DNA of 62,000 bases, from the NCBI GenBank assembly GCA_037447655.1, contig JBBHKE010000089.1, positions 40,679 to 102,678 on the forward strand, read 5' to 3'. The notes beneath the pieces are model-generated. The model had not been told where the DNA came from. It saw nothing but the letters and a program-made list of their open reading frames with translations, and ran no database searches. Shown one piece after another: positions 48,801-58,900 of the stretch. The stretch comes from Zygnema cylindricum. Lineage: Eukaryota > Streptophyta > Zygnematophyceae > Zygnematales > Zygnemataceae. The first letter of the stretch is position 1; each line of letters starts with the position of its first letter. Made by a program: the position numbers and the translations under genes.

Positions 48801-51800
48801 AAAGAGAGGGAGGAAGAGGGAGAGAGGGAGAGGAGGAGAGGGTAGAGAGGGAGGAAGGGGGCGAAAGAGATAGAGAGTGAAGAGAGAGAGACAGAGAGCG
48901 AGAAAGAGAGAGATATCGAGACCGAGAGAACAGGAGGGAGAGGGAGATGGAGAAGGAGAGGAAGAGGGAGAGAGCAAGAGAGAGTGAGAGAAAGAGATAG
49001 AGAAAGAGCGAGAGAGCGCCCAATCCCTTCACAATCCCCCATCCGACCTCCCCCTCTCCCACTCGCCTCCCCCGTTCCAAATCCTCCCCCTTCCCTTTCC
49101 AAATCCCCCCCTCCTCTTTCCAAATCCCCCCCTCCCCCTCCGCCTCTTTCCCCCCTCTCCCTCCCTCCCCAGGACGCCTACGGCGCCTTCCCCTCCAAGG
49201 CCTCGGTGCGCATCTGGCGGCGGCCCGGGCGTGCACTCCCCCAGGAGGCTGCGTGCACCCTTGTGACGATGGTGACGGGGCGTGAGGCTCTGCTGCGGCG
49301 CCTGGTGCGGGAGTGCGCCTTCCTGAAGTACGTGGAGGCGCGGCTCGGGGAGAGGCAGCTCTACGCGGACGAGGTGCTCAGGTCCACCCAGAGCTTGCCA
49401 GGGCTTCAGGGAGGGAGGGAGGAAGGGAGGGAGAGAGGGAGGGAAGGAGGGAGATGCATCGGTCAGTCAGTCAGTCCATCCACCTCACTGTGTTTGTGTC
49501 TTTCTGTTCCTGTGTCTGTGACTCTCCGTCACTGTTTCTGTGTCCCTCAATTTGCGTCACTTTTTCTCTCTGTTACTGTTCCTCTGTCTCTCTGTCTGTC
49601 TGCCCATGTGTGTCTGTCTGTGGCTCCGGCTCTGCCTGTCTCTGATTCTCCGTTGCTCCGTCCATTCCTTCGTTTGTTTCCGTTTTTCTGTTTTCCTCCT
49701 CTGTTCCTCTACTTCTTGGTCTTGGTACTCTCTGTCTCCGTTTCTCTCTTGTCCTCAAAGTCCTCAAGTGGATCACTCACTTCTCTCTCTCTTCCCCCTC
49801 CCTCCCTCCCTCCCTCCCTCTCTCTCCTTCCCTCCCTCCCTTTCCCTCCCCCTCTCTCTACCTCTCACCCTCTCTTTCTCTCCCTCTCCCTCCAGAGACG
49901 GCTTCTGCGTCAACATGCTGGACACTCCTCTCCCTCCCCTCCACGTGGTCACCAACCTCCAGGAGGCCGTGTGGGACGCCGATCTCGTCATCAACGGCCT
50001 CCCTTCAACGGAAACCCGTTCTGTTTTTGCAGAAATCGGTCGGTTCTGGAAAGAGAGGAGGAGAGATCCGGCAGTGGTGGTCTCCCTAGCAAAGGGAGTG
50101 GAGGCAGTTTTGGAACCGAAACCCCATCTTGCTACTCCCACACTAATGATACACCAGAGCAGTAAGGATTTTGAACTTTTTGGGCTTTTGGGTTTTTTTG
50201 TATTTTTGGGGTTTTTGGGACTCACATTTGGGAGTTGGAGTTTGGAGGGTTGGGAACGAGGGAAGAGTGGGACGTTTTTTAAGGTTGATTTTTATGTTCA
50301 AGTAGTTCTCCTGTTCTTTTTTTTCAGTATCTCAATCGGAAGGTAATATACTTAAAATTTTATTTGTTGCCTTTAATGGAAGCTCCTCCGATTGTGCATC
50401 GAGATATAAAACGTTGATTGCCCAAAAAATGTTGTACTCTAATAATGATGAACGGTGTAGTTATTTACCTTTCTGTTTGACCTTGTATAGAGGAATCCCG
50501 TCATTGATTGGTGGAAAGGTATCTTGTTATGGGTGTGTGTGACATCCTATAACTGAACTCGGAAAGACGATGCTTTTTTTGGGGGGAGAGGGAGGGATTT
50601 CAGTGGACTTGTGTTAAAATGTTTATTATCATTAAGTCTGAAATAGTGTGGGGTTGTAGTTGTTTAGGAGTTCCAAATACGTGCAGTTTGTAGTATCATC
50701 TCTGTCTTGTGGGACAAACTTACTTCTCTCTCTCTCTCTATACCCACCTCTTACTTACCCATCTCCATTCCATTCCAAACTCCCTCTTCTAATTGCCTTC
50801 CTTCTGTTCTCTCCCCCTTTCTCCCCCTCGCCCTCCTCTCCCTCCTCTCCCTCCTCTCCCTCCTCTCCCTCTCCCTCTTCTCCCTTCTCTTCCTCCTCCT
50901 CCTTCCCCTCCTCTCCCTCCCTCTCCCAGCCGGCATCCCTCTGGAGAACATTCTGTACCTGGGCGGGCCCAACATCGCCTCTGAGATCTACCGTCGCGAG
51001 TACGCCAATGCGCGGCTATGTGGGCCTGACAAGTGGCGCGCCGCACTGGCGGAGTTCTTCCGGCAGCCGCACTTTGTGGTTTGGGACAACAGCGACCTCG
51101 CCACCCACGAACTCATGGGCGGCCTCAAGAACGTCTACGCCATCGGCGCCGGTCTGTTCTCCACTCACTCTCACACACCACAACCAAAACCGAAACCGAA
51201 ACCAAAACCTAAATCAAAACGAAAAGTGAAACCAAACCAAAACCGAAATTAGAACCAAAACCATCATATGTATATCATTACATGTATCAATTTTGATTGT
51301 GTCCATTTGAGTGCTATGTGTCTCAAAGGTATGTACTCTGTATGATCGGTCCGTCTTCCAGTCACCCACGAAGACAACAACCGAAACCAAAGACCAGAAT
51401 ATTCATATATGCATTTCTTTCTGGAGAAGGTGGAATTGTTCCCGCAGTTTCCTCTTTCCTGTATATTCATAGATATCATAGTTTTGAATTTTTAGTGTTT
51501 AGTGTCTCAAAGTTATGATAGTTGAAACCATATGGCCAGTCTGTATTCCACTCTCACACACACAACAACCAACAGTAAAATATCAGATCTGGTATATATA
51601 TATATAGATGCCGTTTGCTCTATTTCGATGTATTTGGACTCTCCGTTTTTTCACCCTTTCCTCCTCTTTCTCTCTCCCTCACTCTGTCCCTCCGTTTTTA
51701 TCTCTACATCCAGGCCTCGTGGTGGCCCTAACTAACCTTGAAAATGTGACGAGAAAGGCGGTTTACTTTCATGTGTCTTCGGAGATGCTGTTTCCTTTCC

Positions 51801-54126
51801 CTTGGAAGCTCCGTTTTTGAATCTCCCTTGATTGACTCTTCCTTGATTGGCTCCCTGTCTGTCTTTCTCCTCTTCCACTATTTCTCTCGCTCCAAGCCTT
51901 CTGGCGGCCTGAGCCTGACGAGCAAGGCCGGTACTTGCTCATGCGACTTCCCTTTTTTAGCCCTCCATTTTTTAACTCTCCTTTTTTTGTATTTCGACTC
52001 TCCGTGACTCTGCTCTCCCTCCAGGTGTCGTTGCGGCCTTAACCTCGGATAGTGCCATCAGCAAGGTGTTATACTTTGCTCATGCGACCTCTGTTTTTTA
52101 GCCCTCCACTTTTTGACTCTCCGTTTCTTTGTTGTTCGACTCTTCATTTTGCATTTCGGTTCTCCGTCTCTCCCCTCTCCCCTCTTCCTCCAGGCCTTGT
52201 GGCTTCCCTGACCTCGGAGAGTGCTCCGAGCAAGGCTGTGTACTTTTTTCTCACTTGACCTCCATTTTCTAGCCATCCGATTTTTGACTTTCCGTTTTTT
52301 CCATTTCAACTCTCCATCTTTTCCATTTCAACTCTCCGTCTCTCCCCTCTCCCCTCTCCATCCAGGCCTTGTGGCCTCCCTAACCTTGGAGAGCCCAACG
52401 AGCAAGACCGTGTACTTTCTTCACTCGACCGTTTTTCGCCCTCCGATTTTGACTCCCCATCTTTGTTTTTTGACTCTCCGCTCTCCCCTCTCCCCTCTCC
52501 CCTCTCCCTCCAGGCATTGTCGCTTCCCTTACTTCGGAGAGTGCCACGAGCAAGGCGGTGTACTTTGCGCACGCCACGTCTGAGATGTTGTTCGTCGTTC
52601 GGCTTTTCTGCGACGAGCCCGAGGAGCTGGCCGGGCCGCTATTGGCCGACACCTACGTGACGCTGCTGCGTCAGATAACGCCAGCCATTTCAGGATAAAG
52701 GAATCGTCGGACAAATCGACAAAAGATCAAAGTTTCAAGGACAAATGAGGGAGGGAGGGAGGAAGGAGGGGAGTTTTGGGGGATGAGAAGGTAGTGATCG
52801 AGAAGGATATTCTGTGGTGAGTTTGGATTTGTTTGTTGTTTTGTTTTATCTACAGTCGTCAATATCTTCGTCCGGTTGTGCATTCTGTATCTTTTTTGTC
52901 TTTTTGGTGTGGGGAGGGAGGGAGGAAGGAGGGTAGTTTTGGGGGATGAGAAGGTAGTGACCGAGAAGGATATTCTGTGGTGAGTTTGGCTTTGTTTGTT
53001 GTTTTGTTTTATCTACAGTCGTCAATATCTTCGTCCGGTTGTGCATTCTGGATCTTTTTTGTCTTTTTTCTCTCCCTGATTGTGTCGATATCCTCTCTTC
53101 TTTGGGTTCTCCTCTTTTCTATTTCCCTGCCCCCCTCTACCTTCCCGCTCTCTCCCTCTACCTTCCCGCACTCTCCCTCACCTTCCCTCTCTCTGTCTCC
53201 CACTACTTTTCTTTCCTCTCTCCCTCCCTCCCTCCCGACCGCCCCTCTCCCTCTCCCTCTCTCTCCCTGCAGGGTGTATCTGCTGTGGCAGCGTTCCACA
53301 CTCTTCTGAGTCAGGCTTCTGCCAACATTCCACACCCTGTCACTGGAACACTTGTCACGCCCTTAGAACTTTGTCCTATTCTCCGAACACTTCACGCCAT
53401 TCTGCACTCTCGGTAACGTCCCACAGAACTTTAAAACACTCTGGGATTCTCGGAACTTGCTATCCTTTTTATCTTTTCTCTTTTTGGTTCCTTTTGAATC
53501 CGTTACTTCCCGTGGGTTTTAGGGCAAATGTTTTTTGTACCGGAGAGCCCTTTCCTTCGCCGAAAAAGTTAATGGATCTTAAAGCACTTTTTCTCTCTAA
53601 TTTTGTCAACAAAAGAGTCCTCCAAATTTTGTTATTCAAACTGTTATTACCTACGGCAAGCTTAACGGAGGGCTCTCCGTTAAAATGGGCATGTGCTCTC
53701 GGCGATTGATTTTTAGGGTTTGTTGCCGTTGGTTTTTTGTTCACCTTGGTTATTTCCGTTTCTTTTCTTTGGTTTCTTGTGGAGTTACTGCTTTATTCGG
53801 CATATATGCTTCTCTGTGTCTTTTGTACCGTGCCGGGATTGTTTTTATTCTCGAATCTCGATCATAATGTATTACCTGGAAACAACTGAATGTTCATTTG
53901 GAAGCTGAAATTAAAAGATGAAATTTGAAAAAAAGTTTAAATGTGTATTGAAGCTATAAGATACGAGTTGAAGAAAAGTTTGAAGATGTGTCTTTCTTGC
54001 AGAGAGAGTGAGCCCGACGGCATTCTCCACACGCTGAGAGATGAGAATACATACGACCCTCGACTCCGACTCTCGCTTTCTCTCCATAATTCTTCCTTGG
54101 GGCACTTGCTCCAGCCCCCAGTGTGA
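45869..54126 (+). CDS. GPDHC1: NAD+-dependent glycerol-3-phosphate dehydrogenase (plant cytosolic type)
   Basis: The family reduces dihydroxyacetone phosphate to glycerol-3-phosphate with NADH, linking glycolysis to glycerolipid synthesis and redox shuttling. Exons: 1, 45869-46102; 2, 49173-49381; 3, 49896-50161; 4, 50930-51151; 5, 52514-52669; 6, 53273-53412; 7, 54003-54126. Motifs are the nucleotide-binding [11 protein letters not shown] (exon 1), [10 protein letters not shown] and [10 protein letters not shown] (2), [19 protein letters not shown] (3), [12 protein letters not shown] and [12 protein letters not shown] (4), [14 protein letters not shown] (5), [14 protein letters not shown] (6) and [10 protein letters not shown] (7). 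Phases agree except between exons 5 and 6, where about 29 codons including the conserved Gly-Arg-Asn segment are missing. The N-terminus is Pro/Ser-rich with no obvious targeting signal. This is either a pseudogene or a gene with one exon lost from the assembly. Confidence 0.92.
47438..47447. other. assembly gap (10 N)
   Basis: Ten undetermined bases lie within a CCCCTCC tract. The true missing length may differ from ten. Confidence 1.
47745..47945. repeat. dispersed repeat, module 1 copy
   Basis: It shares AAAACATCTTTTCTCCG, ATCCGACGGTTGTGATGGAAA and TTGGCAGTTTCCAATC with the copies near 43950 and 61070. It lies in GPDH intron 1. Confidence 0.6.
47995..48600 (-). pseudogene. antisense Copia reverse-transcriptase fragment in GPDH intron 1
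   Basis: Minus-strand reading gives [14 protein letters not shown], then [37 protein letters not shown], and [20 protein letters not shown] followed by REPEGFEGK. These are the N-terminal RT blocks of Copia pol, separated by frameshifts. The YVDD box and everything downstream are absent. Confidence 0.75.
49382..49895 (+). other. GPDH intron 2, purine tract at 5' side and pyrimidine tract at 3' side
   Basis: GGGAGGGAGGGAGG-type DNA at 49410-49455 faces CCCTCCCTCCCTCC-type DNA at 49797-49895. The long plus-strand frames running through here are low-complexity. Confidence 0.85.
51714..52513 (+). repeat. tandem array of partial GPDH exon-5 copies
   Basis: Exon-5-like starts occur at 51714 ([19 protein letters not shown]), 51897 (degenerate, AAG acceptor), 52025 ([20 protein letters not shown]), 52194 ([17 protein letters not shown]) and 52366 ([19 protein letters not shown]). 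The real exon starts at 52514. Spacings are 183, 128, 169, 172 and 148 bp. Four of the five copies keep a pyrimidine tract and CAG acceptor. The copies lose similarity or hit stops soon after the Tyr-Phe, and only the first keeps SSEML. None has the remaining exon body. Confidence 0.9.
52741..53072. repeat. 163-bp tandem repeat in GPDH intron 5
   Basis: Two copies, period 163 bp, each containing GGGAGGGAGGAAGG, GGGGATGAGAAGGTAGTGA, a donor-like GTGGTGAGT, and ATCTACAG followed by TCGTCAATATCTTCG. The repeat occupies the interval where the missing exon should be. Confidence 0.85.
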
Positions 54127-55711
54127 AGGGTTTTAATGTTTAAGAAAGTCACGGTTTCCATTTGTAGATAAAACTTAACGGTCCACGGTTATAGATAGAA
54201 AAAACGTTTTTAGTCGTGGGAGGGACTGAAGTAAATGGTAGATGTTAATCCTTGTAAGTTTTCTGTATTTGACATTGTAAGTTGCTTTATTTGTGTTGGT
54301 AGGATGCACTCTTTTGTAATTTGAGTAGTGATGCATAGAGTGAACAGATATTTAAAAGCTTTCTTGGTTCTTGTATATTTTTTTTGTTTTAGAACTTTCT
54401 GCTGTAACTTCTTAGTTATATAATGCAGGATAAATTAAAAGAGCACGATGGTAAACCATCTGAGGCTGGGGGTACAAAAGGGGTGGCATGACCAACACTG
54501 AAAAACAAAAATATTTATTGAGGTTTTTAAGAATTTTTGTCTTTCCTTAACATGTGAAGCTTTTTCGTGGAAAACAGCCTTTACCTTTTAAATATGACCA
54601 AAATATATTTTGAGCTGCCAATATTGAGACCTCAAATTTTCAAAATAAACACTAGGAGGCTCTTATTGCAATATATGACCGACAAATGATTACAAGTGTT
54701 CGTGTCAAACACTATGTAAATTGCAGTGGAAGCCATAAAATTTCAATTGCCACTATTTGACAATACTTTGTTTTTGCCAAAAGAGATCAGTGGGCACTGA
54801 ACGTTATTAGTGTTACAGATTTATTAGTGTTAATGCAAAGTTAGAATTAATAATACTAATTGTACAAGGAGACGTGGCAGACTGTAGTCCGCCTCCTCAA
54901 ATTATGTTGTCAACTCCATTTTGTGATTTTTGGCCAAAAAAGTCGCGGCCTAATTAGTGTTATTATCACTAATACCGTTGAGCGGTGTAGCTGCTTGGCA
55001 GACAGTCCTAGCTTCCGAGGGGATTAAATTGAGATAAAGTTTCAGCTTTTTTTAAACAAACCTAAAAAAGGGTTGAATTCCTGTAACATCTGTCATTTAA
55101 GAGGGATCTTTATCCATTGAAAAGATACAACAACGCCAATCTTTGTGACAGAGTCAAGAAGAAAATAACCAGATGCAATAAGCCTAACCAAACCATGGCC
55201 GAGTATAAGAAAAGTCTCCCTTGTATATCTCAGGAACACTGTAAACATTTGGTAGTAGTATGATACAGACCTTGTTCGTAAGAACAACCTTTTTTATGTG
55301 CATAATAAGAAATGTTCTACACTAATTCTCTGTTTTTTGGACGGCGACTTACAACATGAAAAACATGTCAACTCTTTAAAAAAGTATTATCACGGAGATC
55401 GGTTTTAACCTAAATCAGACCCTTTATATGCCGACCTATCAAACCTTTGCTTTCTAAAAAAACGAATGGCACCATCATTTCTGCTCAAAACTACATAAAT
55501 AAATACAACCTGAGAGATCACATGACCTGCTCCAACTAAGGTGAAGACCATATCAGTCAATTACTCACCGGATTGAGATGAAAGGCTTCGAGTAAAGCCC
55601 TCCTTGCAAGTGACTTTGAAGAGAACGAAGGAAATGAAGCAGCATGCTTCTATATGCTTTGCTAAAAGAATTAAAAACTTTTGGAAAAAAACCGCAAGAA
55701 TCTCTATGATT
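54127..55711. other. 3' flank of GPDH and intergenic DNA
   Basis: A 3' untranslated region is expected after the TGA at 54124-54126. The rest holds a reversed module-2 repeat at 54805-54995 (TTATTAGTGTTAATGC, GACGTGGCAGACTG, CCAAAAAAGTCGCGG). No gene is seen. Confidence 0.5.
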
Positions 55712-55932
55712 CTATTCACTGAATTTGAAGTCGGAGCGAAGCAAATCGGTTCCCAGCTCTGACATATCAGTTTCCGGTGGAAATACGGTAAAAGATGACT
55801 GCTGCGATCGATATTGGAAGTACAGAAAGCCTCCCAAAGCAATGCCTCCAGAGACTACCACAATGGCTAAAGCCAATATGAACCCAAACCAAAAGCTCCA
55901 CGATGATGATGATGATGACGTCACATAGTAAC
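55712..55932 (-). CDS. terminal exon with transmembrane segment
   Basis: After a TGTGCAG acceptor the frame reads YYVTSSSSSSWSFWFGF, a hydrophobic helix of about 22 residues, then FQYRSQQSSF and an acidic tail ending SDFKFSE and stop. The six Ser come from a TCA repeat. Joining it to the exon at 57247-57178 puts it out of frame by one, so either an intermediate exon exists or this is a separate small gene starting at the Met before the Ser run. Confidence 0.55.
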
Positions 55933-58900
55933 CTGCACATGCACCATCTTATATCTCCATCAGAAGTATGTCAGGAGATGTATCGAGTATGACGAGTATG
56001 ACAAGTATTCAAAGACAAACCATCAATTTGCTGGAAAGGAAACTGACGTGCTCTGTCGATGATTGGGAGATTTCAGATTCAATGCCTGTTTCAGTTATTC
56101 AAACAATAATAAGAAGTAAAATATATATAATCTTCACACATGGCTGGGACTCTACTTTGGAGATCGGTGAAACTGCCAGACACGACTCTTCTTGCTTGAC
56201 TTAATTTGGAAGAAGCAATACAGGAGCTTTCTGCTAGTTTACCCATTTACCTCCAGAATTGACTTCACAAAAAGCAGCCAGAAAAACTGTAGGCGGGATC
56301 ATCCTGATGCACTTAACAATACACGGTATAACCTTCCAAACTATGACATCCAGTAAACTAAAAGGGGTTTCACACTAGAAAGTTTACTGCACTTGAATGT
56401 ATGTGCAGTAGAGAGAGCCTGTACTGCCGAATACGGAAAGAGACAATTACTGCACACAACTGACGCTCATAGACAACAAAGTCAGTTTGCATAGTGTGGT
56501 GTGTGAAATGATGAACAGAAATCTAAACTAGCCATAAATAAACATAGCACATACTAGTCCACGTCTCTTTTGTCACGTGCGAGGCCGGGGTCGCAAAACG
56601 AAACTAGTGCTCCGGGAATTATGGCAGGGGCCCCTACTGCACTGTTCAAATAGTAAACTTTAAAAAGTGCAAACTACTTTGGAAAGTGCAGTATTCCTTC
56701 TGCAACTTTACTACTTCACTACTTTCAGTTGTTGTACAAAACTGGTCAACCGCTCTACTACGGAATCCGTACTATTAGTGGATTTCTGCACACTTGTAGC
56801 AGAGAAAAGTGCTAGTGTGATAGCCCTATAAGTAACCAAGTAAACAGTACTTAGTATCCCAAGATACCCCAAGTTCCCTTTTGACTTTTAGCAAACCAAG
56901 GATCTCGCCAGAAGCCCAAACAAGGATAAAATTTTACAAAGCTTCACCTCCTAGCCCGTTGAAACTATTCCATAACCAGAACAACAAGGGGGCTGAAAGG
57001 GAAAGTCAACTGTGAACCCATAAAATGTGAATTGGAGAAATCACAATCTAAAGCCACAATACATAAAACCAAAGTTTCAACGCTTAAAATAAAAGGGCAA
57101 AATGAGCACCTGTGTTCACTGACCAGCATTCATAGGAGTATTATAGCTGGCAATTCTAGTGTTTACTAAGAACTTACCCTGGCCCTGATGCTCTTATTTG
57201 AGTTCGAACATCCAAGACAAAAACAATATTTGTGATGGCAAAAAGACCTGACAATGGACGTTATGTCCTTACCTGAAAACGTCTCAGTAGTTGGTGTCAA
57301 AGGGTGCTTGAAATCCAACCACACGAACGAAAAATCTGTTACAAAACCCACTGATCAAATCAGACAGTCGTTGAAAACTTCAGTCACACTGACAGAAAGA
57401 CTGGTAAAAGTTCACAGGAGTCGTCACATGCTAAGCGCAAAACAGAAAAAAAAAAAAAAAACTCACATGAAGCATCAAGGCTCAAACGATCTTTGACTTT
57501 TGCATCTTTTATACATTACATGCTCACGTTTGGCTGGACATGACAGAAATCTGTTATGACTTTGTCTAGGAGTTACAGATGAAGCGACACTTCTGCTTTA
57601 TAAGACAATTTGACAAGAACCAAATGCAGTAAGAATTTTAACAAAAAAGAATGAGCGCACACAGAAGAGAGTTGTTTGATCCAAACAGAGATGTCCAAAG
57701 AACACCACAAACCCAGAGAACCTTCCCGAATTGAAAAGACTACGTAAGAACCACCATGCTGAGCTTGAAAGCAACCACATAAATTTTTCTCACCGCAATC
57801 AACGAGAGGGAATTCTTCCTCCTGGTTAGCTCCCTTGACCAAATGGCGTGCTTCCACGAGTAAAGTACCACTTTCTGTATAATTATATGACAAAAATACA
57901 TGTTTGGCATACTTTCGATTCACGTCATCTCTCCCAGTCACTTGCAGAAGCAGAATGCCATCCCTGAAACCAACACATGATGTCCATTGTTAATATAGAC
58001 AAATTGATTGAATGGACAAGTTGATCCTTTGATAACAGCTCTTGAACTCTTCAGCATTTTTAACAATTGTTTACCACATAGAAAATGACACTGTCAAAGT
58101 TTGCCGTAAGAAAATAAAGTAAAAATGAAGTACTGACAAAAATGCCTAGATGGGTATACAAATAGTGGCACAGACAAGGAAATGGACATTTGCATGATTA
58201 GGGTGTGGTTAGTTATAACACTTTGTAACTGTGCAGGAAGGTAAAAAATGGAAAAACGGAGAATTTACGAGAAAAACATCGCACATGCACGGCTGTTCTT
58301 TTCAGGTTACTGGAGGGTACTATTTACTTGCCATTAGTGTTTTTTACTAAACATTCGGGTAAAGTATTCTGAGTGACTTACCCTCTGCTTATTGGTGCTG
58401 GTTACCAAACATTTTACTTCAGTTACTGTACCTCAGCCGTATAACCTAAAGATGTACTTTTTACTGGTTCACCCCAGAATGAGGGTTAAATTTGAGAGTG
58501 TAATTCCCCTATAATATACGTTACACTTTTTACTGTTAGTATAGCGAACAAGTCAATTTGGACCATGGGTTTTTTGGCTGAAAAATAAAACAATGTTGAC
58601 AACACTAATGAAAGAAGTGGCAGTAAATGCACCACAGTTTCCAGAAATAAATTAGTATTATTAACACAAAATCTGTGTTAACACTAATAACACTAACTCT
58701 AACAACGACGAAAAATGTAACTCAGCTAAAGAAACTTTAATTTATTTTCTATTTATTTATTATCTTTTTATTATTATAATCTTCGAAGGCAACAAAAGCC
58801 ATGGCCGTTTTAGGACAAAACGGACATAAGGATCCTAAAAGAACACGATACAGCAGAGACGTGAGGATCATAAAGTTGGATTTTAAGGTACATATCTACA

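Larger units (their letters stand above)
46103..49172 (+). other. GPDH intron 1 with transposon debris and purine/pyrimidine tracts
   Basis: This 3.07-kb intron starts with GGGAGA-type DNA (46103-46400), including a roughly 52-bp unit repeated at 46109 and 46162. It also contains CCTCTCC tracts (47030-47440), a 10-N gap, a module-1 repeat, an antisense Copia fragment and a GAGAGA tract (48790-49020). It ends with pyrimidines (49020-49170) at the exon 2 acceptor. Confidence 0.7.

Noticed and set aside
48984-50165. Single 393-codon plus-strand ORF spanning GPDH exons 2 and 3
   Set aside because: It reads through introns 1 and 2. Exon 2 has the right frame only from 49173, and the reading after 49381 is low-complexity intron.
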